Positions 9,401 to 18,097 of a stretch of 42,081 nucleotides of DNA are shown here, in pieces. The stretch is taken from positions 1 through 42,081 of IMG/VR virus record IMGVR_UViG_3300030107_002430; one strand, 5' to 3'. Every line of letters begins with the position of its first letter. Position 1 is the first letter of the stretch. The stretch comes from a virus. Made by a program: the position numbers and the translations under genes. The notes under the pieces were generated by a model. That model saw only the letters and a list, made by a program, of their open reading frames with translations, made no database searches and was not told the origin of the DNA.

Positions 9401-12400
9401 ATGTTTTAAAAAACAAAGAACCAAAGATAACTCGTTTGTTTATGGATAAACTAAACAAGCTAGATAAAGAAGGTTTCTTTGATACAGACTTTGAGTTCGA
9501 TGCTAATACAGATTACAAACAGTTCCATGCTACAAATAAATTATTATCAGAGGCTATGCGTGATACATATCTTGTTCGTAATGTTTTATTTAAAGACAAT
9601 TGGCATAATGCATATAAAAAATATCTTGTTCGTAGGTTCTCTAATCCATATATAGAACATGGTGGTAAATCTTGGTTGAAGGCATTTACACCTGACCAAA
9701 TGATGTATGTAGATATAGACCCTAAGAAAAAAACAAGAAATCTTCGTGAAGGAGAAGTATATCTTGATGAGGCTTTTAGAGATATGCCTATTAATAATAG
9801 ATATATACCAGAAAAAGATTTAATAAATATATTATTTGAAAAAGGAATAGATGTTAAACAGACTAATTTGGATATTAGGAACGAGCCAGTCACGTTGGGC
9901 GAAGCTTGGGTGCAGTATCGCAAATCCCATAATAAGGGGATGTCAAAACCTGACGTGGCGAAGTGGAATACGACATTTAATCTCTTGGCTATTCGTACTC
10001 CTGCTGACAGCATGTCTGGCACACGTGTCTTACGCTTTAGGGGTTTTACGGGGCAGAGAGGTGCTGGAGCCTTTACCCATCATAAAGACAACGTATATCT
10101 TGGTGGAGCAGATAAAGACTCAGACAGTATTAAGATATTCCAAGGATTCTCTAATAAGTTAACTAAAAAATTTAAAGATGTTGCTAATGAAAGAGCACAT
10201 TTAAAGGGTGAATACAGAGATAGGTTAGAAAAAGAATTTACTGATCCTGATATTTCAGAAAATGAAATACAGAGATACAAGGGGTATAAGTTACAAGAGG
10301 GAGATAAAGATTATAAAGAAGGTAATGATATATACTTTAGAAGCTTTTTATTTTCCCCAGCTTATAGACATAAAGTAGCAGAAGGTTCTAATAAAGGCAA
10401 GGGTGGTTTAGGCTATGGTCTTTCTGCAAAGATAGTAATGCAGAACTGGATTGATTATGTCAAATTAAATGGTGGTAATTATTCTTTTTCATTTAAAGGA
10501 GTAAATGGTAAAGAATATGAAGCCATAGTTAGTTTAAAAGATGGTCTTGTTAATGGACAAACAAGGGATCAATACTTTAGAGATTTAGGTACACTTATTG
10601 TTAATAAATCTGCTGATGCAAGTAATGACCCAACAGTTATTGATTATCCTAATTTTAGAAGAATGTTATTTGAATCTGCTTTTAAAACTGAAGTATATAG
10701 TAAGACTACGGGTGAAAAGGTTATGGGCTCTAACCTAGATGGTGATAGATATTTTGGATATAAAGAAATAAATATGTGGGGCAATAATTCTCATTTAGCT
10801 GCAATAAGAGATGCTATTAATGTTGCAAATCCAAAATCTAAACCTAGAACTATAGGATTTAAAAAAATAAAAAATTTTATTTATAAAACAGATATGTTTG
10901 GTAAAAAAACGCTAAAAAAAGATTTCCATATTAAACCAGAATTAGAAGATTATATTGGATTAAGAGTAGGTGAAAGTGCCAATACAACAATAGGTGAAAA
11001 AAGATATAATATTAGTAGATCTCCGAATAAAAATATTATAGTAGATTATAAGACAAAGAAAAAAGAACCTCGTGCTATTTATAAATTATCAGAGTTTCAT
11101 GTAAAAGATGCAATGACCCTACATGACATGGCTCATACTATTAATTGGGTTAAAAGTAAAATGCATGGGGATAAAGCATTAAAAACTGTTATTCCTGATT
11201 TAGTTAAAAAAATGTATGATATGGGTATAAATTATGATAATCTTAAATTTCCTGATATAATAAGCTCATATAAAACCCTATATGAAAGAATACCTATAGA
11301 ACTTTACCGAACTGGAGGATTAAAAAGCTATTCTGAGAAAGAAATTTCTCAATTTGTTGAAAAGCATTTAGGAATCCTTATTGATAATATGTTAATTAAT
11401 AGCAATAATAGTGTTAGTAACTGGGCTAAAATAAATATAATGAATAGGGCTTTAGATAGTGTAGGTAAAACTTATGGTCAATTAGGTACATTAGAATTAC
11501 TACATAAGCATTTTGTTGAAATACATAGAGAGCTTTCTAATAAAAACATTAAAGGTGATATTACTTCTAAACTAATACCAGAGGTAATAGAGAGGCAAAA
11601 TAAAATAAAAGCCTTTATGAGAGATAGGGTTGAAAGCAAAGAGGAAGCTGATGGTAGAATAGTAGAGCTTGAAGCTAAGATAGAGAGAGCTAACAAAGAC
11701 CTTAGTGACCTTGCAGTAAAGAATAAAATAAGTCCTAAGCCATTGTTAGATTATTTTCACACTTTATTACTTAGTCCTATAACAGGCTATAGGCAAAAGA
11801 ATGCTAAAGTAGACTTACCTGAGGTAAATCACAATAAAACAATTCATGGTTCTAGCAATATACCTTTTGAAGCAAAGCGTGAGTACTATCAAAAGATGGA
11901 AGAGATGTATGATAGAGCTTTAACAAAAGACATTCAACTAAAAGTTGATCCTATTAAAATATCTGAAAGAAGAAACCCTGAATCGAAAATTGTTGAATAT
12001 GAGAATAAAAAAATTCTTCATCTTATTAATAAGATTAAAAATGTAGACATGAAGAAACTTGATGCTGCTATTGAATGGGAACAGGGTGAAATAGGTGGTA
12101 GAAAAGAGCCTAGGTTAACTGCATATTATGGAGACAAGGGTACAGATTATTCATATTCTGGTAAAGAACCAATTCCTCCTAAGCCTTGGATACCAGAGAT
12201 ACTTGCAATAAAAAGACAGATAGAAGATATTACTGGAGTAAAATTCAATTCGGTGCTTGTCAATAAATACAGGAACGAAAAAGATAGTATCGGTAGGCAC
12301 GCAGATAATGAACCTGAGTTAGGTACTAATCCTATTATAGCATCTGTTAGTTTTGGTGCTGAAGTACCATTTAATCTACACAGTACTAAAAAAGGTGGTA

Positions 12401-15400
12401 GGGACTATAGAATTAATTTAAAAGAAAATGATTTATTAATAATGCAGGGTGAGACTCAAGAGCAATTCCTGCATTCTGTACCAAAGGCTACAGAGGGCAG
12501 AAAGCCTAGAATAAATCTTACTTTCAGAAGAACATCTATGAAAGAATCTAAACCAGAAGATCGAGTCAAGATTAAATTAGATGTTGAAAAGCGTAGGAAT
12601 GAACCTGTGCTTGAGACAATCAATGAGGTTATAGATTCTGATGCCTTAAACCTACTGGCATTAAATGACCATATGGTTAAAGGAGTAAAAGAGTTCAGAA
12701 AAAACATGGAAGACCATAGAGTACTTTCTGAAAACTTTAATGAATGGTTTAAATATTTTACTAGTATTTTATCTGGTGGGGGTATACCTAGGTCAGCAGA
12801 TACTATAACATTTGATGATGTTATAGCTATAAATAAATACATAGAAGGTATAAGAGACCCTTATGGATTGAAGTTTAAGCTTAAATACTGGCACCTAGAC
12901 CCACGTTTTGTTGATGAAAAGTTATCTACCAAAGGTATGTTTAAACCATACTTTGCTTATTTTGGCAAAGTTCAAACTAGTAAAGGTATAAAAGAACAAC
13001 CTATCTATCATTTTACTTCTCCTATAGGTGCAATAGGTAAATATTGGCAAAGAGCAGAAATGCACATTACTAAAGATAAAAACTTTAGTCAAAAATTCTT
13101 AGATCCTGTTACTAAATACTTAAATAATTTTAGTGCTAAAGAGCAGCATAGATTATTTAAAGAACTATTTAGATATAGAGAAGAGGGGTATAGACCTAAA
13201 GATGTTAAAGAATTAAAAAAACTAGAAACATTAGACAAGCATGTCACTAAGTTTTTTGAGCATGTTGGAGATAAGTTTATTTATACTAAAGACAGGTATC
13301 AAAATAAGGTATCAAATAATCAAGGTAAATGGGAATTAGATTCTGATTTTGATGGCTGGTATAAAAGAACAGGTGGTGTATTAAATAAATACATGAGATG
13401 GAATAAGGATGGTCAATTTGACCATAAACATTTTAGATTAAATGTTATAGAAAAGAATCTTGAATCTCCTGAAATTATTAATTTAGTTGGTACAGAAGGA
13501 TTTAAGCGTTATCAATTTGAGTACAAATTAGAAAAGTTAATTCAAGGTAAAAAAAATATAAAAGATTTAAAAGATTTTCGTTTAAAGAATCGTAAGAATT
13601 ATCAGAGTATAGGCAAATTTGAATATAGTGAATACATGCCCCATATGAATTTTGGATACAATAAAGGTGCACGTAGAGAGATTAAAGAATGGATACAGAC
13701 TGAAACAGAAAGAAGAATAGCTGAAGACATTGCTAATGGTGTAAAAGAAGAAGTTGCAGTTGAAAATGCACAAAAATGGCAATATAAAATGGAGAATAAA
13801 GCTATGGAACAGGGAGATTCCCTGTCTTTAAAAGATATTTTATTAGCTGACTTTTCTAAAATTACAGAAAAAGATCTAGAAGTTACTGTTGATGAACAGG
13901 GTTCTATGCCAGCACCACTACGTGACAGAGCATTTAATATGGTTGGTTACGATAAGCGACCTGTTTTACTTACTGATTATATGGATAAAATAATTAGAGG
14001 TTATTATAAGAATGCTACTGCAATAAAAGGTCAATATGAAATTGATAACATGTTACATGGTATGAGTAAAAGTTATAAAGTAAGTAAAGCTGAAAAATTA
14101 AAATTACATGGTAGTGTTTACAAAAGCTACCCAGAAGTTTGGGCTGATTACATTAGACTTTATATGCAAAGTATTTTAGGACATCAATCTTATTTTAATA
14201 CTAGAATGACAGAAGGGATAGACCCTTTAAAGCTTAGAGACAGGAAAAACCTGTTCTATTTAACTTCTGATGAAAGTATGGTGAGAGGATATGAGTACTT
14301 ATATGAGAGAAAAGGATGGAAACCACCTTTTATAAAGAACGCTCCTGTTGATAAGGAGGCTAGAATCGAGTATTTTAGCCGTAAAATCCACGAATTTGGT
14401 AGAATGGAGGCTCAGTATCAGTTAATGAGTTTATTGGCGAATACGGGCACGTGGGCTACTAATATATTTAGTGGTAACGCTATGACTGCTGGTAGTGCAG
14501 GGGTACGTAACTTTTTTAGATCATTTAGTGATAAACAGATATATAAAAGACTGTTATCTGATGCAGATGGTAAGCCCGTAATTAAATTAAACAATGGCAA
14601 ATATGCTAAGACTAAAAAAGAATTACTTCAATATCTTGAAGAACGTGGTGTTATAGACAACTTTATACAGAATGAATTTGAGGTAAACACAGATTTAACA
14701 TCTGGTTTAAAGAAAGCTGGTGTAAATATCAAAGATATACAGCGTGATATTACTAAAGCTATGAAAAGTGGTAGAGGTAAGGGTGAAGAAACTGTATTAG
14801 AAGTGATTGATAGGTATGGTGTAAAAGACCTTATGATAAAATATGGTTCATTTTTTATGCAGCACTCAGAAAAAGTCAATCGTTTAAATGCTTTTACCGC
14901 ACATGCTATACAAACTATTAATAAATATGGTGTAGAAGGTAGAGAACTATCTATAAAAGATGACTTTGTTTTTGATATGGCTATGCGTGGCATAGAAAAC
15001 ACTCAATTTTTATATCAGAACTCAGCAAGACCTGCTTTTATGCGTACTGCTATGGGTAAAGTTTTATCAAGATTTAAGCTTTTTGTTTGGAACTCTATAA
15101 GAGTACGTAAAGAGTTTTACAGACAAGCTAAATTATATGGTTTCAGGAAAGGTACACCTGAATATGAAAGATTTAAAGATATATATACAATAGATATGTT
15201 TATGTTTGCAATGGGTAGTGCATTTATGTTTAGTATCTTTGATACTGCACTAGCACCTCCATTAGATACAATACAATCTATTGCAGATTCGTTATATGGA
15301 GACAAAAGAGAACGTGATATGGCTTTCTTTGGCTCTAAACTAGGGGCTTTAAACTTGTTAAAGCCACCAATTGCTAGGATACCAGATGCAGCATGGGAAT

Positions 15401-15621
15401 TGTTGACTGGTGATTGGGAAAAGTTTAGTAGCTATACAGCATATACTATGTTTCCTTTTGGTAGAGGTATACGACAAATTAAACAACTTGTTGAAAGTCC
15501 AGAACGTGTAGGTGAAATAACACTTAGGCTTCCAGTTAATGCAGCTAGAAGTAGACTTAGAAGAGCTGAACGTAGAGGTTTGCAGCAAGAACAAATAGAA
15601 GAAATGTTAGGAGAATCATAA
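6499..15621 (+). CDS. giant virion/ejection polyprotein with RNA-polymerase-like double-psi barrel and AlkB domain
   Basis: 3040 residues, 9.1 kb. TTG start at 6499, 7 nt after the previous stop; no upstream ATG fits, and the N-terminal similarity to the 260-residue neighbour begins at residue 13, supporting this start. Domains: 13-90 shared N-terminal module; about 755-830 a possible first barrel (DTDGG at 755, K784, K828); about 1150-1215 a stretch resembling the catalytic barrel of RNA polymerase (LLAIRTP with R1166 and P1168, then GGADKDSD with D1205, D1207, D1209); 1845-2015 an AlkB-type 2OG-Fe(II) dioxygenase (H1934-x-D1936, H1992, R2004-INLTF-R2010); about 2780-2875 a C-terminal helical part like those of large phage polyvalent proteins; a hydrophobic segment near 2900-2915. 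The chain resembles giant ejected proteins such as N4 or crAss-like virion RNA polymerases in size and place. Whether it is cleaved is unknown. AlkB is secure; polymerase is probable, not proven. Confidence 0.75.
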   Translation: MANYYEGFKVQSLINTYRSNPDMFSDDQLDELEQLAEQNEIGFKRLESNFSLRRGFQQAQAGFIEGLTTFDLIPKEPRNTGEAIFRQLGHLAGFAPAIMKAPLSVFKKPFGRTGLYKAIESGIDTLDAMAIPMVASRGTKKLMDVTLNKSKLETLDFLRKGAKTRAITEEALGLGVASAVSSVWKGKDIMADAFVGGAIAGGAFGAIGNFVSVGNLYKGTPAQIDTANKRLRAGVASMFMGLPSTLRGDPTEMQIYEYLLGGFFGYNTRPAHEAAAGKWLLGEKQGEGRFSRDIRDIVDPELARDFKYLSKKTRKYIIEEHPMPSFKNSEDLKGSTGSALGYLEHHFPNFKWRGLANRYLNKTEKSFEEKDIHSYYRMKARDAIDTKLIQRIQDAISNSEALYNSQQSDFTDDVVLKRNRVNQLSERMYNDIEKDIFTNIKSFTDAVEGARSASLGKKGQDPQVEVFIERMKNILGDKVFKKHERKLRQHWHSDVEPLQKVHYIKLSKRNGKTYATVETADNQQVGAVSIGERYHKLPLKYIGYGKGFRFLTHGIDENGKPFKILKNRIDGSNVKFELSPARLKLVQNALNESGKYIYSGVKDKDFLMTANYADSLGNIQLTKEMIFEALSQGDPVRYKAIRKSYEHSERVEKSVFGENSNHERKWISNVMHHAANNKLVDPNAPNLNQLHRLLGKGYGKSVADFNKRMQLLSNRMTPLSPLSFKKTNPDGLMRVVIIKDINTTAPKHQEKESSDTDGGIIIRKAFYDAGAHAIGLDPKSGHYKPVLVGATNLGTLATKSNGQRANEVWDKFMEANNVDFLVFDSSAKLRGEHQTSDIGYKKGWYETTEGTKKPQIELFKKTPLKIYEFPINNLQLSTGTFENVVKAIKGEEIPIQLYGQSNEIQAPEFAKEYFKEVIEPSLAGSARGRKLVRDFEKKEGKDVDGFIKLMNEHDLGVMEIPFEFVRDYVLKNKEPKITRLFMDKLNKLDKEGFFDTDFEFDANTDYKQFHATNKLLSEAMRDTYLVRNVLFKDNWHNAYKKYLVRRFSNPYIEHGGKSWLKAFTPDQMMYVDIDPKKKTRNLREGEVYLDEAFRDMPINNRYIPEKDLINILFEKGIDVKQTNLDIRNEPVTLGEAWVQYRKSHNKGMSKPDVAKWNTTFNLLAIRTPADSMSGTRVLRFRGFTGQRGAGAFTHHKDNVYLGGADKDSDSIKIFQGFSNKLTKKFKDVANERAHLKGEYRDRLEKEFTDPDISENEIQRYKGYKLQEGDKDYKEGNDIYFRSFLFSPAYRHKVAEGSNKGKGGLGYGLSAKIVMQNWIDYVKLNGGNYSFSFKGVNGKEYEAIVSLKDGLVNGQTRDQYFRDLGTLIVNKSADASNDPTVIDYPNFRRMLFESAFKTEVYSKTTGEKVMGSNLDGDRYFGYKEINMWGNNSHLAAIRDAINVANPKSKPRTIGFKKIKNFIYKTDMFGKKTLKKDFHIKPELEDYIGLRVGESANTTIGEKRYNISRSPNKNIIVDYKTKKKEPRAIYKLSEFHVKDAMTLHDMAHTINWVKSKMHGDKALKTVIPDLVKKMYDMGINYDNLKFPDIISSYKTLYERIPIELYRTGGLKSYSEKEISQFVEKHLGILIDNMLINSNNSVSNWAKINIMNRALDSVGKTYGQLGTLELLHKHFVEIHRELSNKNIKGDITSKLIPEVIERQNKIKAFMRDRVESKEEADGRIVELEAKIERANKDLSDLAVKNKISPKPLLDYFHTLLLSPITGYRQKNAKVDLPEVNHNKTIHGSSNIPFEAKREYYQKMEEMYDRALTKDIQLKVDPIKISERRNPESKIVEYENKKILHLINKIKNVDMKKLDAAIEWEQGEIGGRKEPRLTAYYGDKGTDYSYSGKEPIPPKPWIPEILAIKRQIEDITGVKFNSVLVNKYRNEKDSIGRHADNEPELGTNPIIASVSFGAEVPFNLHSTKKGGRDYRINLKENDLLIMQGETQEQFLHSVPKATEGRKPRINLTFRRTSMKESKPEDRVKIKLDVEKRRNEPVLETINEVIDSDALNLLALNDHMVKGVKEFRKNMEDHRVLSENFNEWFKYFTSILSGGGIPRSADTITFDDVIAINKYIEGIRDPYGLKFKLKYWHLDPRFVDEKLSTKGMFKPYFAYFGKVQTSKGIKEQPIYHFTSPIGAIGKYWQRAEMHITKDKNFSQKFLDPVTKYLNNFSAKEQHRLFKELFRYREEGYRPKDVKELKKLETLDKHVTKFFEHVGDKFIYTKDRYQNKVSNNQGKWELDSDFDGWYKRTGGVLNKYMRWNKDGQFDHKHFRLNVIEKNLESPEIINLVGTEGFKRYQFEYKLEKLIQGKKNIKDLKDFRLKNRKNYQSIGKFEYSEYMPHMNFGYNKGARREIKEWIQTETERRIAEDIANGVKEEVAVENAQKWQYKMENKAMEQGDSLSLKDILLADFSKITEKDLEVTVDEQGSMPAPLRDRAFNMVGYDKRPVLLTDYMDKIIRGYYKNATAIKGQYEIDNMLHGMSKSYKVSKAEKLKLHGSVYKSYPEVWADYIRLYMQSILGHQSYFNTRMTEGIDPLKLRDRKNLFYLTSDESMVRGYEYLYERKGWKPPFIKNAPVDKEARIEYFSRKIHEFGRMEAQYQLMSLLANTGTWATNIFSGNAMTAGSAGVRNFFRSFSDKQIYKRLLSDADGKPVIKLNNGKYAKTKKELLQYLEERGVIDNFIQNEFEVNTDLTSGLKKAGVNIKDIQRDITKAMKSGRGKGEETVLEVIDRYGVKDLMIKYGSFFMQHSEKVNRLNAFTAHAIQTINKYGVEGRELSIKDDFVFDMAMRGIENTQFLYQNSARPAFMRTAMGKVLSRFKLFVWNSIRVRKEFYRQAKLYGFRKGTPEYERFKDIYTIDMFMFAMGSAFMFSIFDTALAPPLDTIQSIADSLYGDKRERDMAFFGSKLGALNLLKPPIARIPDAAWELLTGDWEKFSSYTAYTMFPFGRGIRQIKQLVESPERVGEITLRLPVNAARSRLRRAERRGLQQEQIEEMLGES

Positions 15622-16601
15622 TGGCTGAAGGACATAAGCACTCAACTAAAAGAAAAGATTTATCTGATAAACAGAGAAAGTTTTATAGATTAGATCCTGA
15701 TTGGGTATCTAGATCGTGGTCTCATTTTCCTAAAGAAAATTTTGATAAATTTCAAAAGAAAATGAAAAAGCCACAAAGAGCATCTGATATACAAAATTTA
15801 TTCGATGCTCATGCTATTAATATGTATGGCGGCATTCCTGATAGTACATATAGAAGAATAGATAACGCAGAAAATCAAACAAATTATAATAGTTATGGTT
15901 TTTATAGACCAAATAGTCCAAATCCAGATCGTTGGCTTCCAGATGATATTTATTTATCTCCAGAAGCAGATGCAGGTACTTTTTTACATGAAGGTGCACA
16001 TCCTTTTGGTCATCATAGGGATGTACACAATAAAAATTATGAATTTTTAAATCCTCAAGATTCTACAGCACAAAAAATAGGTAGAACTAAAATTGGTAGT
16101 ATGCTGGGAATAGGTGGAGTTAAAACTCTTGGTGGATACGTTAAGGAATACGGAGCAGATGCTGGAGTTGACCAATGGAATTATGTTCATGGAGATAGTT
16201 TACATCCATATACTACACAAACTTTTTATGATAAATACTATGAAGATACTAGTAATATGCCTAAGTCTTTATTAGATAGTTTAAATACTCAGACATATAA
16301 GTATGCTGAAAACAGTCCTGAGGCAGTTTATTTTAGAAAACATGGAAGGCTACCATCTGATAGGCAAATAAGTCCCTCAGGTGAAAATCCTTTGTTAGCT
16401 GGTACAGTTACAAAAAAAGGTGACGCTATAAAAAGCGTTCGTGGTTGGATTAAAAAATCATTACCTTGGATGAATCGTGGCGAAGGTTTAATACCTGATA
16501 GTATATATAAACAAGGTAGCTGGTTTGGAAGTAAAGGATCATACGACCCTAATAATCCAATAATACAAGCTGGTGAAAAACTAGGTGGTTCTATATATTA
16601 A
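15621..16601 (+). CDS. zincin-like metalloprotease-type protein (HExxH)
   Basis: 326 residues; its ATG overlaps the giant gene's stop by one base (TAATG), with AGGAG upstream, so it is translationally coupled. It contains FLHEGAHPFGHH at residues 121-132, an HExxH zinc-binding helix (H123, E124, H127), preceded by LSPEADAG, as in zincin metallopeptidases. A third ligand is not certain; H131, H132 or a later Glu could serve. The C-terminal third is basic and Gly/Pro-rich. Coupling to the giant gene suggests it may be packaged with it, process it, or cut a host envelope protein. It could also be a catalytically inactive structural relative. No family name assigned. Confidence 0.55.
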   Translation: MAEGHKHSTKRKDLSDKQRKFYRLDPDWVSRSWSHFPKENFDKFQKKMKKPQRASDIQNLFDAHAINMYGGIPDSTYRRIDNAENQTNYNSYGFYRPNSPNPDRWLPDDIYLSPEADAGTFLHEGAHPFGHHRDVHNKNYEFLNPQDSTAQKIGRTKIGSMLGIGGVKTLGGYVKEYGADAGVDQWNYVHGDSLHPYTTQTFYDKYYEDTSNMPKSLLDSLNTQTYKYAENSPEAVYFRKHGRLPSDRQISPSGENPLLAGTVTKKGDAIKSVRGWIKKSLPWMNRGEGLIPDSIYKQGSWFGSKGSYDPNNPIIQAGEKLGGSIY

Positions 16602-16636
16602 AATATAAGGGAAGTGCATAGCACCTCCCCTATATT
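16602..16636. terminator. bidirectional terminator between convergent operons
   Basis: A 16-bp stem (16602-16617 with 16621-16636) with loop ATA lies between the plus-strand stop at 16601 and the minus-strand stop at 16644. Two A-C mismatches on the plus strand become U-G wobbles in minus-strand RNA, and a T-rich run follows on the minus strand. So it is best formed by the leftward transcript and can also serve the rightward one. Confidence 0.8.
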
Positions 16637-16643
16637 ATAGATA

Positions 16644-17399
16644 CTACCAATCAACTGGTAGTCTTACCTTAGCTCCAGTACCGACCCTATGATTATAAAT
16701 CTTTTCAATTGCATTTATAATATCGGTTTTCCTATTTGTTAAACTAAGTTCATTTATTAGTAGCGTTGGAGCTACCTTTAACTTAGATAGGAACCTCTCA
16801 TGGTCATATACTTTAGATGGTTGCTTCAAGAGATATATCATAGGATAAATAAAGTTAGCCTTTCTCCATCCCTTGAAGGTTTTGCGACATGCTCTTAATT
16901 TCATTGCTGTTCTACGTGCAAGTTCATAGTCTTCTACAAACATTGAACCTTGAACAAATAAATCTCTAAGCATTATGATGTCATCAGTATGGTTAGCTAG
17001 TAGTGCTAATGCTACAGTATGACTTACTTTAAATTCTTTACGAATATTTAAGTAATATACATAGTTATTAAGTCCTTCAGACTTATAGCTTTCAGCCCAC
17101 TCTTTTCTAGACCATCCTTCTTGATTCATATTCATCTTCTTTACGTCTTTTACTGTAATGTTTTCTAAGACGATAAAGTAGACAGGTAGACCAAGGCTTT
17201 TTATAGCTTCAAAGCGATTCTGCCCATCAGCTATTTCAAAATCCTTAGTTACTACTAAAGGTATGTGATAGTACCTTTCTTTCATACTTTTCTTTAACTT
17301 TTGAACATGTTGATCCCTAACATAGCGATTATGTTTCATTTTTTTGAACATTTCATAATCGTTTGTTTTGTATACTGTGTTTGCTTTTTGTAATTCCAT
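16644..17399 (-). CDS. ParB/sulfiredoxin-like nuclease-domain protein
   Basis: 251 residues, last gene of the leftward operon. Residues 20-80 hold the ParB N-terminal fold signature: NRYVRDQHVQKLKKSM, PLVV, then DGQNRFEAIKSLGLPVYFIV (DGQNR at 58-62). In this superfamily the DGQ/DGH-R-x-EA motif lines a nucleotide-binding pocket. Downstream residues are helical and basic, as in a DNA-binding or regulatory part. No ParA is seen, so a partition role is unlikely. Phage members are usually orphan DNA-binding or nuclease-like proteins. The start overlaps the end of a small membrane-protein gene. Confidence 0.78.
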   Translation of the reverse strand: MELQKANTVYKTNDYEMFKKMKHNRYVRDQHVQKLKKSMKERYYHIPLVVTKDFEIADGQNRFEAIKSLGLPVYFIVLENITVKDVKKMNMNQEGWSRKEWAESYKSEGLNNYVYYLNIRKEFKVSHTVALALLANHTDDIIMLRDLFVQGSMFVEDYELARRTAMKLRACRKTFKGWRKANFIYPMIYLLKQPSKVYDHERFLSKLKVAPTLLINELSLTNRKTDIINAIEKIYNHRVGTGAKVRLPVDW

Positions 17400-17532
17400 T
17401 ACTATTTCCTTTGGGTTGTTTAAGAATGTATATTAATAGTATAAATCCTGCTACGCTTATTAGTGTTAATACTAAGCTTATACTAAAGATAAATAAGTTT
17501 AATACCCATTCCCACAATGTTATAATTATCAT
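17353..17532 (-). CDS. small single-span membrane protein
   Basis: 59 residues, ATG 2 nt after the stop of the upstream gene, so probably reached by coupled translation. Residues 10-38 form one long hydrophobic span (VLNLFIFSISLVLTLISVAG then FILLIYIL), followed by a basic, polar tail, which predicts an inside C-terminus. It overlaps the ParB-like gene by 47 nt in another frame. Such short membrane proteins in phage early or middle operons may alter host membrane functions or act in lysis; nothing here decides. The lack of a clear ribosome site lowers confidence. Confidence 0.5.
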   Translation of the reverse strand: MIIITLWEWVLNLFIFSISLVLTLISVAGFILLIYILKQPKGNSNGITKSKHSIQNKRL

Positions 17533-17534
17533 GA

Positions 17535-17882
17535 TTATTTATCAATTATCCATGATTTCCATTTAATAGGTGATTCTATATATGAAGTTTCATATATATC
17601 ATGTTCATATGGTTCACCTAGTCTAGTATGACAAGCTCCATCTTCACCCAAACCTATTAAAAATGGTTTATGTTCTGTTCCTTGGTATTCGTCTTCTAGC
17701 TTACTAATAAAGTTATTAAACTTGCCGACATCATCATAAGAATCATACCACTTCCATTCATATGCATGCATATAAAATGTATCATCTGTTTCAGAAACTT
17801 CATCCCACTCATTAATTATCGCTAGTGCTTCTTCTTTACGTTCAGCTGGTACTCCAGCTATTATTTCTGACCTGTAACCCAT
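17535..17882 (-). CDS. conserved-looking phage protein of unknown function
   Basis: 115 residues beginning MGYRSE, an opening seen in small phage proteins of unknown role. Acidic and aromatic (YMHAYEWKWYDSYDDVGKFN), with a glycine turn and a Cys-His pair (GLGEDGACHTRLGE). Likely a compact alpha/beta cytoplasmic protein. Start and stop abut or overlap its neighbours by single bases, so it belongs to the leftward operon. Function not recognised. Confidence 0.6.
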   Translation of the reverse strand: MGYRSEIIAGVPAERKEEALAIINEWDEVSETDDTFYMHAYEWKWYDSYDDVGKFNNFISKLEDEYQGTEHKPFLIGLGEDGACHTRLGEPYEHDIYETSYIESPIKWKSWIIDK

Positions 17883-18097
17883 TATACCTCCTTTGTTAAT
17901 GGTTTATTTCGTATTCTTTTTTGATATTTTTGTATAATACCATAAGCATCATCTAAGCCACATATATATCCATGATGTGCTCCATCATGAAATACTACTT
18001 TGTCTGTGTCTGCATATTTATGCTCATAATTTATTTTCTGTCCTAAGTCATTTAGGATTAATGAAAGTATACTATGAGCATAGATATTCTTTTTCAT
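17882..18097 (-). CDS. hypothetical protein, 71 residues
   Basis: A longer reading frame opens with TTG at 18115, but the ATG at 18097 gives the 4-nt ATGA overlap used throughout this operon and is preferred. The product (MKKNIYAHSILSLIL...) is a small protein with a His-rich middle (VVFHDGAHHGYICG) and basic C-terminus. No family recognised. Confidence 0.55.
   Translation of the reverse strand: MKKNIYAHSILSLILNDLGQKINYEHKYADTDKVVFHDGAHHGYICGLDDAYGIIQKYQKRIRNKPLTKEV

Noticed and set aside
9513-10022. Long antisense frame (169 residues) opposite the giant gene
   Set aside because: Shadow of a GC-richer patch of the giant coding frame; no ribosome site and no family-like motifs. Same for 12456-12842 and 14628-15002.
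16644-17399. Partition system
   Set aside because: The ParB-like protein has no ParA neighbour or parS-like repeats; treated as an orphan ParB-fold protein.
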